DNA of 12,334 nucleotides from Oscillospiraceae bacterium (GTDB lineage: Bacteria; Bacillota; Clostridia; Oscillospirales; Ruminococcaceae), in contig JAHZHS010000050.1 in NCBI GenBank assembly GCA_019420135.1, positions 987 to 13,320 on the forward strand. Reading direction: 5' to 3'. This document shows, piece by piece, positions 1 through 8,538 of this stretch. The notes below the pieces were generated by a model. It was not told the origin of the DNA and searched no databases. It was given only the letters and a program-made list of their open reading frames with translations. The first letter of the stretch is position 1. The number at the start of each line of letters is the position of its first letter. The translations under genes were made by a program, and so were the position numbers.

Positions 1-1
1 G

Positions 2-121
2 CAACACTTCAAACAAGAACTTATTGACTATCTGGACTACTACAATAACCGACGAATCAAGGCAAAACTGAAGGGCTTGCCGCCTGCGATTCACAGACAA
101 CAAGCCCTTTCGGCTGCTTGA
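2..121 (+). CDS. IS3-family transposase ORFB, C-terminal end (partial)
   Basis: The open frame runs from the window edge to a TGA at 119-121 and gives about 39 residues. It contains YLDYYNNRRIKAKLKGLPP, the C-terminal signature of IS3-family DDE integrase-type transposases (IS150 group), where the tyrosine/asparagine-rich stretch is followed by R-I-K-x-K-L-K-G-L-x-P. The catalytic residues lie upstream, outside the window. The stop falls just ahead of the terminal repeat, as expected for this family. Whether the full element is intact cannot be judged here. Confidence 0.85.
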   Translation, partial: QHFKQELIDYLDYYNNRRIKAKLKGLPPAIHRQQALSAA

Positions 122-142
122 ACTATTCTTGCTTCAAAATAT

Positions 143-167
143 TGTCTAACTTTTTGGGGTCACTTCA
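143..167. repeat. Terminal inverted repeat (right end) of the IS3-like element
   Basis: The sequence TGTCTAACTTTTTGGGG followed by TCACTTCA matches the usual IS3/IS150 right end. It ends in CA, as expected for TG...CA termini. Only one of the two repeats is in the window. Confidence 0.7.
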
Positions 168-200
168 AATTCCGCAAAGGGGATTTTGCTTTTCAGTTTT

Positions 201-232
201 GCAGCGGCGGTTCAACCGTCCCGCTGCTTTTT
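201..232 (+). terminator. Plus-strand Rho-independent terminator overlapping the end of subunit D
   Basis: A 7-bp outer stem (GCAGCGG at 201-207 with CCGCTGC at 221-227) encloses an inner CGG/CCG stem. On the plus strand it is followed by five T (228-232). The U-tract is present only in the plus direction; on the minus strand the hairpin is followed by CAAAACTG. It would therefore stop transcripts leaving the IS3-like element, not the ATPase operon. The stem overlaps the D stop codon (212-214), so part of it is coding sequence. No clear minus-strand terminator is visible in 168-211, only a weak GCAAA/TTTGC hairpin without a good T-tract. Confidence 0.5.
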
Positions 233-820
233 GATGACCTTCAGGCGGGAGAAATCCTCCCGTTCCTTTTCTTCCAGCACCTCGGTGATGTACTTGATGG
301 TGGCGGTGAACTGGGGGATCATGATGTTGTTCAGGGCGTTGGCGCGCTTCTGGGTCTTCTGAATGGCCACAGCCAGGCGATAGACACTGCTCTCCACCTC
401 AGCCAGTTCCACTGTGAGGCGCTTAACCTCGCAGAATTTCAGATACACGTCATCCAACTGGCTGTTGGTGGAATCCAGCCCATAGTAAAGGCCGGGGGCG
501 CTTTCCTCCATTTCAACAATGGGAAGCTCCACGCCCATGACGCTGCGGTAGTCCAGCTTGAGGCCGGTCTCCACCGGCACTGTCTTTGCGAACTCACCCA
601 CCACGCCCAAGGTGATGTTTGCACGCTGCAAAGCCTTATAAGCCGTAGAGTAGGCGGTGGCGATCTCGTCCTGGATGACCGCCGCCCGGTCGATCAGCTG
701 CATCATTTCCCGCACGAGGATGTTCCGCTTGCGGTCCATCAGGTCATAGCCCTGGCTGGCAAGCGCAAGGCTGCGCTTTTGCGCCATCAGGTTCGATTTT
801 GTGGGAAAAACCTGTGCCAT
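212..820 (-). CDS. ntpD: V/A-type ATPase subunit D (central rotor shaft)
   Basis: This 202-residue protein starts MAQVFPTKSNLMAQKRSLALA and matches subunit D of V/A-ATPases, which begin with a PTK(S/G)NL motif. Two long helices (about residues 8-75 and 120-198) form the antiparallel coiled coil that turns inside the A3B3 head, with a short globular part between them. The length is normal (about 200-210). The ATG at 818-820 has a strong GGAGG site 7 nt upstream. It is the last gene of the operon, 25 bp after subunit B. Its basic C-terminus (VIKKQRDG) ends inside a plus-strand terminator hairpin, and an IS3-like element begins 44 bp downstream. The family call is firm; function follows from it. 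Confidence 0.95.
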   Translation of the reverse strand: MAQVFPTKSNLMAQKRSLALASQGYDLMDRKRNILVREMMQLIDRAAVIQDEIATAYSTAYKALQRANITLGVVGEFAKTVPVETGLKLDYRSVMGVELPIVEMEESAPGLYYGLDSTNSQLDDVYLKFCEVKRLTVELAEVESSVYRLAVAIQKTQKRANALNNIMIPQFTATIKYITEVLEEKEREDFSRLKVIKKQRDG

Positions 821-845
821 ACGGCAGCCTCCTCTCTGTTAAGGC

Positions 846-2255
846 TCACTTTTTGAGGATCGTGCCGAGGTCACGATGGGCATTGTTTACCTGCGGCTTG
901 TAGTAGTGGTCCAGCATGACCTGGTCCACACGGTCCAGCTCCTCGCGGGGCAGCATAGACAACAGTTCCCAGCCCAGGTCCAGCGTCTCCTCGATGGAAC
1001 GGTTGGTGTTGCCCTGACCCACGAACTTCTGTTCAAAGGCACGGCCAAACTCCATGACCCGCTTGTCACTGGCAGAAAGTTCCTCTTCGCCGATAACGCT
1101 GGCCAGAGCCTTGGCGTCCTGCACGCGGGCATAGGTGGCGAAAAGCTGGTTTGCCAGCGGGTTGTGATCCTCGCGGGTGTAGCCGGCACCGATGCCGTCC
1201 TTCATCAGACGGGACAGGCTGGGCAGCACGCTCACCGGCGGATAAACACCGGTGGCATCCATGCCGCGGTCCAGAACGATCTGGCCCTCGGTGATGTAGC
1301 CGGTCAGGTCGGGGATGGGATGGGTAATGTCGTCGCCGGGCATGGTCAGAATGGGGATCTGCGTCACAGAACCCTTGCGGCCCTCGATGATGCCGGCGCG
1401 CTCATACAGCGACGCCAGGTCGGAGTAGAGGTAGCCGGGGTAGCCCTTACGGCCGGGGATCTCGCCCTTGGAGGAGGAGAATTCACGCAGAGCTTCGCAG
1501 TAGCTGGTCATATCGGTGAGGATGACCAGGATGTTCTTGCCCAGGTCAAAGGCCAGGTACTCAGCGATGGTCAGGGCCGCACGGGGGGTGATGATACGCT
1601 CGACGATGGGGTCGTTGGCCAGGTTCAGCAGCATGACCACACGGTCCATAACGTTGGCGGCCTCAAAGCTCTTTTTGAAGTAGTCAGCAACGTCGTTCTT
1701 CACACCCATGGCGGCGAACACGATGGCGAAGTCCTCGCCATCGGAAACGTCCGCCTGCTTCACGATCTGCACCGCCAGCTCGTTGTGCTTCATACCGGAG
1801 CCGGAGAAGATGGGCAGCTTCTGGCCGCGGATCAGGGTGGCCAGCGCATCGATGGAAGAAATACCGGTGCGGATGTAGTTCCGGGGATAGACGCGGCTCA
1901 CCGGGTTGATGGGCGAGCCGTTCACATCGCGGCGGAACTCAGGATAAATCTCACCCAGGCCGTCGATGGGGCGGCCCAGGCCGTCCAGGGTGCGGCCCAG
2001 GATTTCCGGGCTCAGGTCCACCATCATAGGATGGCCGGAAAGGGTGGTGCGGGTGTTGTCCAGCGAAAAGCCGGTGGTGCCTTCAAACACCTGGATGACG
2101 CACTTGTCACCCTCGATCATCACGATACGGCCCACACGCTGGGTGCCGTCGGTGAGCTTCATCACCACCATCTCGTCATAGGAGGCGTTCTGCACGCCGT
2201 CCAGGACCACCAGCGAGCCGTTGATCTGGCTTAAGCCAACATGTTCAAGGATCAT
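846..2255 (-). CDS. ntpB: V/A-type ATPase subunit B (non-catalytic nucleotide-site subunit)
   Basis: The product has 469 residues, the usual length. The N-terminal beta-barrel (about 1-75) is followed by the RecA-like core. The position of the Walker A loop holds the degenerate SGSGMKHNEL (about 151-160), the hallmark of the B subunit; A subunits keep a true GKT. TDMTSYCEALRE (about 247-258) and GRKGYPGYLYSDLASLYERAG follow, both highly conserved in B subunits. Three B alternate with three A in the cytoplasmic head and supply part of each catalytic interface. The ATG is at 2253-2255, 27 bp after the A stop, with a purine-rich stretch (GGAGCGAAAGAGAG) upstream. No defects are seen. Confidence 0.97.
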   Translation of the reverse strand: MILEHVGLSQINGSLVVLDGVQNASYDEMVVMKLTDGTQRVGRIVMIEGDKCVIQVFEGTTGFSLDNTRTTLSGHPMMVDLSPEILGRTLDGLGRPIDGLGEIYPEFRRDVNGSPINPVSRVYPRNYIRTGISSIDALATLIRGQKLPIFSGSGMKHNELAVQIVKQADVSDGEDFAIVFAAMGVKNDVADYFKKSFEAANVMDRVVMLLNLANDPIVERIITPRAALTIAEYLAFDLGKNILVILTDMTSYCEALREFSSSKGEIPGRKGYPGYLYSDLASLYERAGIIEGRKGSVTQIPILTMPGDDITHPIPDLTGYITEGQIVLDRGMDATGVYPPVSVLPSLSRLMKDGIGAGYTREDHNPLANQLFATYARVQDAKALASVIGEEELSASDKRVMEFGRAFEQKFVGQGNTNRSIEETLDLGWELLSMLPREELDRVDQVMLDHYYKPQVNNAHRDLGTILKK

Positions 2256-2282
2256 ATGTCTCTCTTTCGCTCCTTTCCCTTG

Positions 2283-4040
<1,758 letters not shown>

Positions 4041-4047
4041 TTCGGTT

Positions 4048-4053
4048 CACCTC
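4048..4053 (-). promoter_or_regulatory. Ribosome binding site fixing the TTG start of subunit A
   Basis: GAGGTG on the minus strand lies 7 nt ahead of TTG 4038-4040. It is the only good Shine-Dalgarno sequence near the N-terminus and decides the non-AUG start. Confidence 0.7.
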
Positions 4054-4064
4054 GGTTTTCGAGA

Positions 4065-4649
4065 TTAAAGGGCGATGGACATGCCGGAATTCTGCAGGAA
4101 CCAGTCTTTCTGGGCTTCCAGCTTCATATCCAACGTGTCGTCCGCCTCCACCGCTCCGCATTTGGCGCGCAGGCCGCCCAGACGGATGGTGGTGTCGGCG
4201 GTCACTTCGCAGCCGGCGGGAACAGCCGACTTGGCAGCCTCCACGTCCTGCGGACGTGCATAGAACACGGCCTTGTCCGCGTGAAGCAGTGCCAGCAGCG
4301 CATCAGCGCTCTTTTTCAGATAGTCGGCATATTCCGGTTTTGCGGTAAAGGCGGCAAGCCGCTCTTCGCAGGCGTCAAACACCTCCTGAGCGATCTCGCT
4401 GCGGCGGGCAGCCAGCTCAGCGCCGGTCTCCACCACACTGTGAGACAGCTTGCGGTTGGTCTCTTCCTGCAGGCGGACTTTCTCATAGTCCCCCATCTGC
4501 CGCGCTTTGGCCTCGGCGGCGGTCTTCACTTTTTCCAGCTCCGCGGCGATCTCCTCGTCGATGGCCTGGATGATGGCGGTACGGCGCTTTTCGCCATCCC
4601 GCTGGATGGCCTGCATGAATTTTGCCGCGCGCTCGTTTTCTTCAATCAT
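4065..4649 (-). CDS. ntpE: V/A-type ATPase subunit E (peripheral stalk)
   Basis: The product has 194 residues when started at ATG 4647-4649 (MIEENERAAKFMQ). GAGGTG (4656-4661) sits 6 nt upstream, and only 10 bp separate it from the F stop. A longer open frame to 4715 overlaps F and lacks support. The first half (about 1-105) is a charged, alanine- and glutamate-rich helix that forms the stalk coiled coil with the G-like subunit. The C-terminal half (about 110-190) is the globular domain that binds the top of the head. E and G together form the stator that resists rotation. The sequence is divergent, as usual for E, and the call rests on length, architecture and position between F and A. Confidence 0.88.
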   Translation of the reverse strand: MIEENERAAKFMQAIQRDGEKRRTAIIQAIDEEIAAELEKVKTAAEAKARQMGDYEKVRLQEETNRKLSHSVVETGAELAARRSEIAQEVFDACEERLAAFTAKPEYADYLKKSADALLALLHADKAVFYARPQDVEAAKSAVPAGCEVTADTTIRLGGLRAKCGAVEADDTLDMKLEAQKDWFLQNSGMSIAL

Positions 4650-4659
4650 TTGCTGCACC

Positions 4660-4968
4660 TCAAATCTTAACGCCGATGGCTTCGCGCACATAGCGGGTGA
4701 TGCGGTCACGGCCAAGGGCCGAACCGTGCCGGTCCGGGATGGCCAGCACCAGCGGGCCCTCCTGGTCCTTCTTCGCGTCGTTGACGATCTCGGTGAAATC
4801 GTCGGCGATCTTTTCCGTCACCAGGATCATGCCGATATCCGGCTGGGCAAGGGCAAGCTCAAAAGCGTTGGTCACTTCCTCGGCGGTGTGGGCCACCACG
4901 CCTTCGATGCCCGCCAGCCGCATGCCGGTCTGGGTGTCGGTGTTGTCGCTGATCAGAAAGAAACGCAT
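4660..4968 (-). CDS. ntpG: V/A-type ATPase subunit F (central stalk), intact copy
   Basis: This 102-residue Rossmann-like small subunit starts MRFFLISDNTDTQTGMRLAGIEG and contains DIGMILVTEKIAD (about 44-56), the typical F-subunit core. It binds subunit D in the central shaft and modulates coupling. In E. hirae nomenclature the F subunit is NtpG, hence the symbol. The ATG at 4966-4968 follows an AAGGGGG stretch and lies 13 bp after the stop of K copy 2. The first 64-65 codons are repeated exactly in the truncated copy at 5697-5915. Only this copy keeps the C-terminal third (residues 66-102, ending REAIGVKI), so it is the functional one. Confidence 0.93.
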   Translation of the reverse strand: MRFFLISDNTDTQTGMRLAGIEGVVAHTAEEVTNAFELALAQPDIGMILVTEKIADDFTEIVNDAKKDQEGPLVLAIPDRHGSALGRDRITRYVREAIGVKI

Positions 4969-4981
4969 TGCTGCGCCCCCT

Positions 4982-5437
4982 TTATACCAGTTTGTTCAGG
5001 ATCAGGATGGAGATAACAACGCCGTACAGAGCGATGGATTCGCCCAGAGCCACGAAGATCAGGCTCTTACCGAAGCTCTTGGGGTCCTCGGAAGCAGCGG
5101 CGATAGCGGCAGGAGCGCCAGCAGCCACAGCCATACCGCCGCCAATGCCGGCAAGACCGGTAACCAGAGCGGCGGCGATCAGGCCCAGACCCATGCTCTC
5201 GTTGCTGGCAGCGCGCTCAGCAGCGGTCATAACAGCGATGGTGGCCTCGCCCTCAGCGCTTACGGCGAAGGCAAAGCAGGCGGTCAGCAGCAGGACCACC
5301 ACAAAGGCGGTGATGTTCAGGCTGAGGGTGCGCTTGACAGGCATGCCCTTGGCAGACTGACGGGCCAGGTAGGCGGCAAAGCCCATGAGCAGGCTCAGGG
5401 GCAGAACGATCAGGCAGATGGTCAGAAAAGTATTCAT
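4982..5437 (-). CDS. ntpK: V/A-type ATPase proteolipid subunit K (c-ring), promoter-distal copy
   Basis: This membrane ring subunit has 151 residues when started at ATG 5435-5437 (MNTFLTICLIV). GGAGG lies 8 nt upstream at 5446-5450. A TTG-started extension would place the ribosome binding site inside the gene. Four membrane segments are visible at about 4-25, 39-60, 83-113 and 123-147. The ion-binding glutamate is E133 in GESIALYG of helix 4. The first hairpin has no glycine-rich face and no membrane carboxylate, so there is one ion site per four helices. Protein and Shine-Dalgarno are identical to the copy at 5929-6384. It is followed 13 bp later by intact F. Confidence 0.93.
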   Translation of the reverse strand: MNTFLTICLIVLPLSLLMGFAAYLARQSAKGMPVKRTLSLNITAFVVVLLLTACFAFAVSAEGEATIAVMTAAERAASNESMGLGLIAAALVTGLAGIGGGMAVAAGAPAAIAAASEDPKSFGKSLIFVALGESIALYGVVISILILNKLV

Positions 5438-5478
5438 GGTTAGGTCCTCCAAATCAATTTAATGTCTTGTGTATTGAA

Positions 5479-5515
5479 AACAGGGTAACACATTGGAAAA
5501 CTCCGGCGCCCTGTT
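5479..5515 (-). promoter_or_regulatory. Intercistronic hairpin upstream of K copy 2
   Basis: AACAGGG (5479-5485, plus strand) pairs with CCCTGTT (5509-5515) across a 23-nt loop, about 41 nt ahead of the K start. It is identical to 6426-6462. It might stabilise or process the message to raise K output, since K is needed in many copies per complex. This is inference; the stem is short and the loop long. Confidence 0.3.
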
Positions 5516-5532
5516 CTGGCTGAAGAAAAGCG

Positions 5533-5721
5533 TCAGGCAGCCTTGTCGGTAAGGCTCACGCCCTTGAAGGGATGGCCACCGCCCTCGTAGCAGCGGCTGA
5601 ACATCTCATAGAACTCCAGACGCAGGCCCTGAATGCCGGAAAGCAGGCCCTCCAGCGCGATGATAAGGGCGTTGCCCAGGATCACGACCACAGGATTCAC
5701 CGGATCGCCCGCCAGGCTGAA
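5533..5721 (-). pseudogene. Orphan C-terminal fragment of subunit I created by the duplication
   Basis: This is a copy of the last 62 codons plus stop of subunit I (from FSLAGDPVNP to SLTDKAA). It is cut off from the rest of the gene at the duplication breakpoint. It has no start codon or ribosome binding site of its own at the junction, and the upstream F' reading frame enters it in another frame. One synonymous base differs from the parent. It is not expected to make a protein; it now serves as the leader of the second K gene and carries the same intercistronic hairpin. Confidence 0.9.
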
Positions 5722-5915
5722 GCGTCGTTGACGATCTCGGTGAAATCGTCGGCGATCTTTTCCGTCACCAGGATCATGCCGATATCCGGCTGGGCAAGGG
5801 CAAGCTCAAAAGCGTTGGTCACTTCCTCGGCGGTGTGGGCCACCACGCCTTCGATGCCCGCCAGCCGCATGCCGGTCTGGGTGTCGGTGTTGTCGCTGAT
5901 CAGAAAGAAACGCAT
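5697..5915 (-). pseudogene. Truncated subunit F (5' copy) fused out of frame to the I fragment
   Basis: The reading frame begins exactly like intact F (MRFFLISDNTDTQTGMRLAG) and keeps 65 residues up to EIVNDA. It then crosses the breakpoint at 5721/5722 and continues SAWRAIR to a TGA at 5697-5699. The last 37 residues of F are lost, so the final strand and helix of the fold and its C-terminal tail are missing. The ribosome binding site and start are unchanged, so a 72-residue product could be translated. It might be degraded or might compete for subunit D. It is most simply a by-product of the tandem duplication. Confidence 0.9.
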
Positions 5916-5928
5916 TGCTGCGCCCCCT

Positions 5929-6384
5929 TTATACCAGTTTGTTCAGGATCAGGATGGAGATAACAACGCCGTACAGAGCGATGGATTCGCCCAGAGCCAC
6001 GAAGATCAGGCTCTTACCGAAGCTCTTGGGGTCCTCGGAAGCAGCGGCGATAGCGGCAGGAGCGCCAGCAGCCACAGCCATACCGCCGCCAATGCCGGCA
6101 AGACCGGTAACCAGAGCGGCGGCGATCAGGCCCAGACCCATGCTCTCGTTGCTGGCAGCGCGCTCAGCAGCGGTCATAACAGCGATGGTGGCCTCGCCCT
6201 CAGCGCTTACGGCGAAGGCAAAGCAGGCGGTCAGCAGCAGGACCACCACAAAGGCGGTGATGTTCAGGCTGAGGGTGCGCTTGACAGGCATGCCCTTGGC
6301 AGACTGACGGGCCAGGTAGGCGGCAAAGCCCATGAGCAGGCTCAGGGGCAGAACGATCAGGCAGATGGTCAGAAAAGTATTCAT
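5929..6384 (-). CDS. ntpK: V/A-type ATPase proteolipid subunit K (c-ring), promoter-proximal copy
   Basis: The predicted protein is identical to the second K (151 residues from ATG 6382-6384) and has the same GGAGG ribosome binding site 8 nt upstream (6393-6397). It has four predicted membrane helices and the ion-site glutamate E133 in helix 4. Helix 3 reads LAGIGGGMAVAAG, where Na+-type c-subunits carry a glutamine in a G-I-x-Q-G context. Here that position is glycine, so a proton may be the coupling ion; this is an inference. It lies 95 bp after subunit I, the ancestral place of K, and is followed by the broken F. Confidence 0.93.
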   Translation of the reverse strand: MNTFLTICLIVLPLSLLMGFAAYLARQSAKGMPVKRTLSLNITAFVVVLLLTACFAFAVSAEGEATIAVMTAAERAASNESMGLGLIAAALVTGLAGIGGGMAVAAGAPAAIAAASEDPKSFGKSLIFVALGESIALYGVVISILILNKLV

Positions 6385-6425
6385 GGTTAGGTCCTCCAAA
6401 TCAATTTAATGTCTTGTGTATTGAA

Positions 6426-6462
6426 AACAGGGTAACACATTGGAAAACTCCGGCGCCCTGTT
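6426..6462 (-). promoter_or_regulatory. Intercistronic hairpin between I and K copy 1
   Basis: AACAGGG (6426-6432) and CCCTGTT (6456-6462) form a 7-bp stem in the 95-bp I-K gap, one of the largest gaps in the operon. It is followed on the minus strand by TTTTC only, so it is a weak terminator at best. Setting the I:K protein ratio is a possible role. Confidence 0.3.
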
Positions 6463-6479
6463 CTGGCTGAAGAAAAGCG

Positions 6480-8459
6480 TCAGGCAGCCTTGTCGGTAAG
6501 GCTCACGCCCTTGAAGGGATGGCCACCGCCCTCGTAGCAGCGGCTGAACATCTCATAGAACTCCAGACGCAGGCCCTGAATGCCGGAAAGCAGGCCCTCC
6601 AGCGCGATGATAAGGGCGTTGCCCAGGATCACGACCACAGGATTCACTGGATCGCCCGCCAGGCTGAAAATGGCCATCATCATGGCCGCGTGCACAAACA
6701 CGAAGGCGCCCACGCGCAGGAAGGAAACAGTGTTGCTGAAATAGCTCAGCACATACTCCAGCAGTTCAAAGATGTTCTGCATGCAGTAATCCGCCCAGCT
6801 TTCGGGCTTCCAGTTGGGATGATGATCCACAAGGCCGATCAGGATCTCCTTGAAGAACAGCAGTACCAAACCGCCGCCGATCAGGGCAAAGGCAACGCCC
6901 GAGGGAAGGAAGTGGGGGCCGCTCATGAAATCACTGACGAAGGAAACACCACCGCAGTAGACCAGGATGCCCACCAGGCCGTTGTTGGAGAAGATGGCTT
7001 CGCCCCACTGGCCCTTGTGCAAGGCAGCAATGATGTGCAGCACCATGGCCGCCAGCACCAGCGCCACACCGATGAAGATGGCGCAGACCAGAATGGGGTT
7101 GATGGCGGCGGTGTCCAGCACTGTGGTGGGAGCACCGGGCCAATTGCTGATGGGTTTGCCGGACATGCCCAGAGCCTCATAGACAGGCTCCAGCGCCTCT
7201 TCAAAGCCAAACACGGAGCCGAAGATGAAGCCGAACACCATGCTGGAAATGCCGCAGGGCACGATGAGCCGGGCAAGGGCCATCTTCTTCCATTTCCACA
7301 GGATGAAACCACCCACAGCCAGCACAGCACCCTGGCCCAGGTCACCGAACATGATGCCGAACAGCACCGTGAAGGTGATGGCCACAAAGGCAGTGATGTC
7401 CATCTCGCCGTAGCTGGGCAGGCCGTACATATCCACGAAGAACTCGAAGGGCTTGACAAACCAGGGGTTCTTCAGCTTGGTGGGCGGGGTGGCATTCTCC
7501 ACTTCTTCCGGGTCGGAAATGGTCACACGCATATGGCGGATCTGCTTGACCTTTTCGGCAAAAGCATCGGCCTTGGCGGCGGGCACCCAGCCCACCAGGA
7601 AGAAGTAATTGTCGCGGTAGGCAGCATAGTGACGCAGGTCAAATGCCTCTTCGTGCCACTTCAGCTGCTGATAGGTCTCGCTGCAGCCTTCTTTCTGCTC
7701 GGCCCAGCAGCGGGTGATCTCTTCTTCCTTCTGCTCGATCTTTTTCTGGCAGTCGTTGATCTCTTCGCCCAGCTGCTTTACGATGGACTCCGGCGTACCG
7801 GAAGCCTCGGGCAGATGCAGCCGCTCAAAGAACAGGGTGGCGAAGATGCCGTCGATCTCGTCGGCGTTGCGCAGCGGAGTAAAATAGATGCCCCAGTAAC
7901 CGCCCTTGTCCTCGCTGCATGTGACGAAGAGGACGTGGGGATTCTCGGCATAAGCCACCATCATACGGGCATAGCTGGCTTTGGGCAGAAAACCAAAACG
8001 CACTTTGATGTATTCGCCCTTGATAATTTCGTCAAAGGGCATGTCCAGGCCGGTGAAATGGCTGAACTGCGCTTTTTTCTCTTCCAGTTCGCTCTTTTGT
8101 TTTTCCAGATCCGCTTTCTCGCTCTGCAGCTGGGCCAAGCGGTCTGCCAGTTCCTGGATCTTATCCTTATCCTCCGGCTGGATGCCTCGGGTGGTCTGTG
8201 CTTTCAGCGGGGGGGTGCTCTCCCCTACCAGCTGGTACAGCTCCTCCATTTTCTGCACATGGGAAGTGTAAGGGTTATCCTCACTGAGAGTGATATAGCC
8301 CAGGGAGCCGGACATGTGCTGAATCGCCGGTTCGGGATGGAAGTTGCCATCCAGGCAGCAGTTATAGATCACGCTGTCCAGATTTTTAAGCAGGCCGTCC
8401 ACCCGCACCAGTTTCATTTTTTCAATGGCCAATGTATCCTCATCTTCCTTTCGGGTCAT
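6480..8459 (-). CDS. ntpI: V/A-type ATPase subunit I (membrane stator, a-subunit homologue), full length
   Basis: The product has 659 residues (typical 640-670). The N-terminal soluble arm (about 1-345) holds two antiparallel coiled-coil helices (about 95-135 and 225-260) that bind the peripheral stalks. The C-terminal half has about eight membrane segments (about 365-640). The essential half-channel arginine is about R582 in SNTVSFLRVGAF, and a second conserved one is about R631 in QGLRLEFYEMF. Two starts are possible: ATG 8457-8459 with GAAGG 5 nt upstream, or TTG 8430-8432 with GAGG 5 nt upstream. The TTG gives MAIEKMKLV, the more typical beginning. The gene lies 79 bp after its arm-only paralogue, and its last 62 codons are duplicated downstream. 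Confidence 0.95.
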   Translation of the reverse strand: MTRKEDEDTLAIEKMKLVRVDGLLKNLDSVIYNCCLDGNFHPEPAIQHMSGSLGYITLSEDNPYTSHVQKMEELYQLVGESTPPLKAQTTRGIQPEDKDKIQELADRLAQLQSEKADLEKQKSELEEKKAQFSHFTGLDMPFDEIIKGEYIKVRFGFLPKASYARMMVAYAENPHVLFVTCSEDKGGYWGIYFTPLRNADEIDGIFATLFFERLHLPEASGTPESIVKQLGEEINDCQKKIEQKEEEITRCWAEQKEGCSETYQQLKWHEEAFDLRHYAAYRDNYFFLVGWVPAAKADAFAEKVKQIRHMRVTISDPEEVENATPPTKLKNPWFVKPFEFFVDMYGLPSYGEMDITAFVAITFTVLFGIMFGDLGQGAVLAVGGFILWKWKKMALARLIVPCGISSMVFGFIFGSVFGFEEALEPVYEALGMSGKPISNWPGAPTTVLDTAAINPILVCAIFIGVALVLAAMVLHIIAALHKGQWGEAIFSNNGLVGILVYCGGVSFVSDFMSGPHFLPSGVAFALIGGGLVLLFFKEILIGLVDHHPNWKPESWADYCMQNIFELLEYVLSYFSNTVSFLRVGAFVFVHAAMMMAIFSLAGDPVNPVVVILGNALIIALEGLLSGIQGLRLEFYEMFSRCYEGGGHPFKGVSLTDKAA

Positions 8460-8477
8460 ACCGACCTTCGATCACGT

Positions 8478-8511
8478 TGACCGCCGCCGCGCCGGCGGCT
8501 TTGGGCGGTCA
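8478..8511 (-). promoter_or_regulatory. Strong GC-rich hairpin between the two subunit I genes
   Basis: TGACCGCC (8478-8485) pairs perfectly with GGCGGTCA (8504-8511). Inside it, GCCGC (8486-8490) pairs with GCGGC (8495-8499) around GCCG. On the minus strand it is followed by ACGTGATCG with no T-tract, so it is not a standard terminator. It lies between the arm-only I' stop and the I start and ends about 18 nt before the ATG. An mRNA-processing or 3'-end-protection role that unbalances I' and I is plausible but inferred. Confidence 0.6.
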
Positions 8512-8538
8512 GCTTCACTGCTCGGGGTTTTCCTGTTT

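Larger units (their letters stand above)
1..167 (+). mobile_element. 3' end of an IS3-family (IS150-like) insertion sequence
   Basis: The segment holds the last part of an ORFB-type transposase (stop at 119-121), a short A/T-rich tail, and a terminal inverted repeat at 143-167. On the minus strand that repeat reads TGAAGTGACCCC followed by AAAAAGTTAGACA. IS3-group elements typically start with TGA, a run of C and an A-rich stretch ahead of GTTAGAC, so the outer edge is placed at 167. The other end lies outside the window, so the target duplication cannot be checked. The element sits about 44 bp past the stop codon of the ATPase subunit D gene, in the opposite orientation to the operon. Confidence 0.8.
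4775..6668. repeat. 947-bp direct tandem duplication (units 4775-5721 and 5722-6668)
   Basis: The two units abut at 5721/5722 with a constant offset of 947. By eye they are identical except at one base (C at 5701, T at 6648, synonymous within the subunit I frame). Each unit carries, in transcription order, the last 62 codons of I, all of K and the first 64-65 codons of F. I see no shared bases at the breakpoint: 4774 is C and 5721 is A; 6669 is A and 5722 is G. The result is I-K-F'-I''-K-F. Near identity implies a very recent event or an assembly error. Confidence 0.95.
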
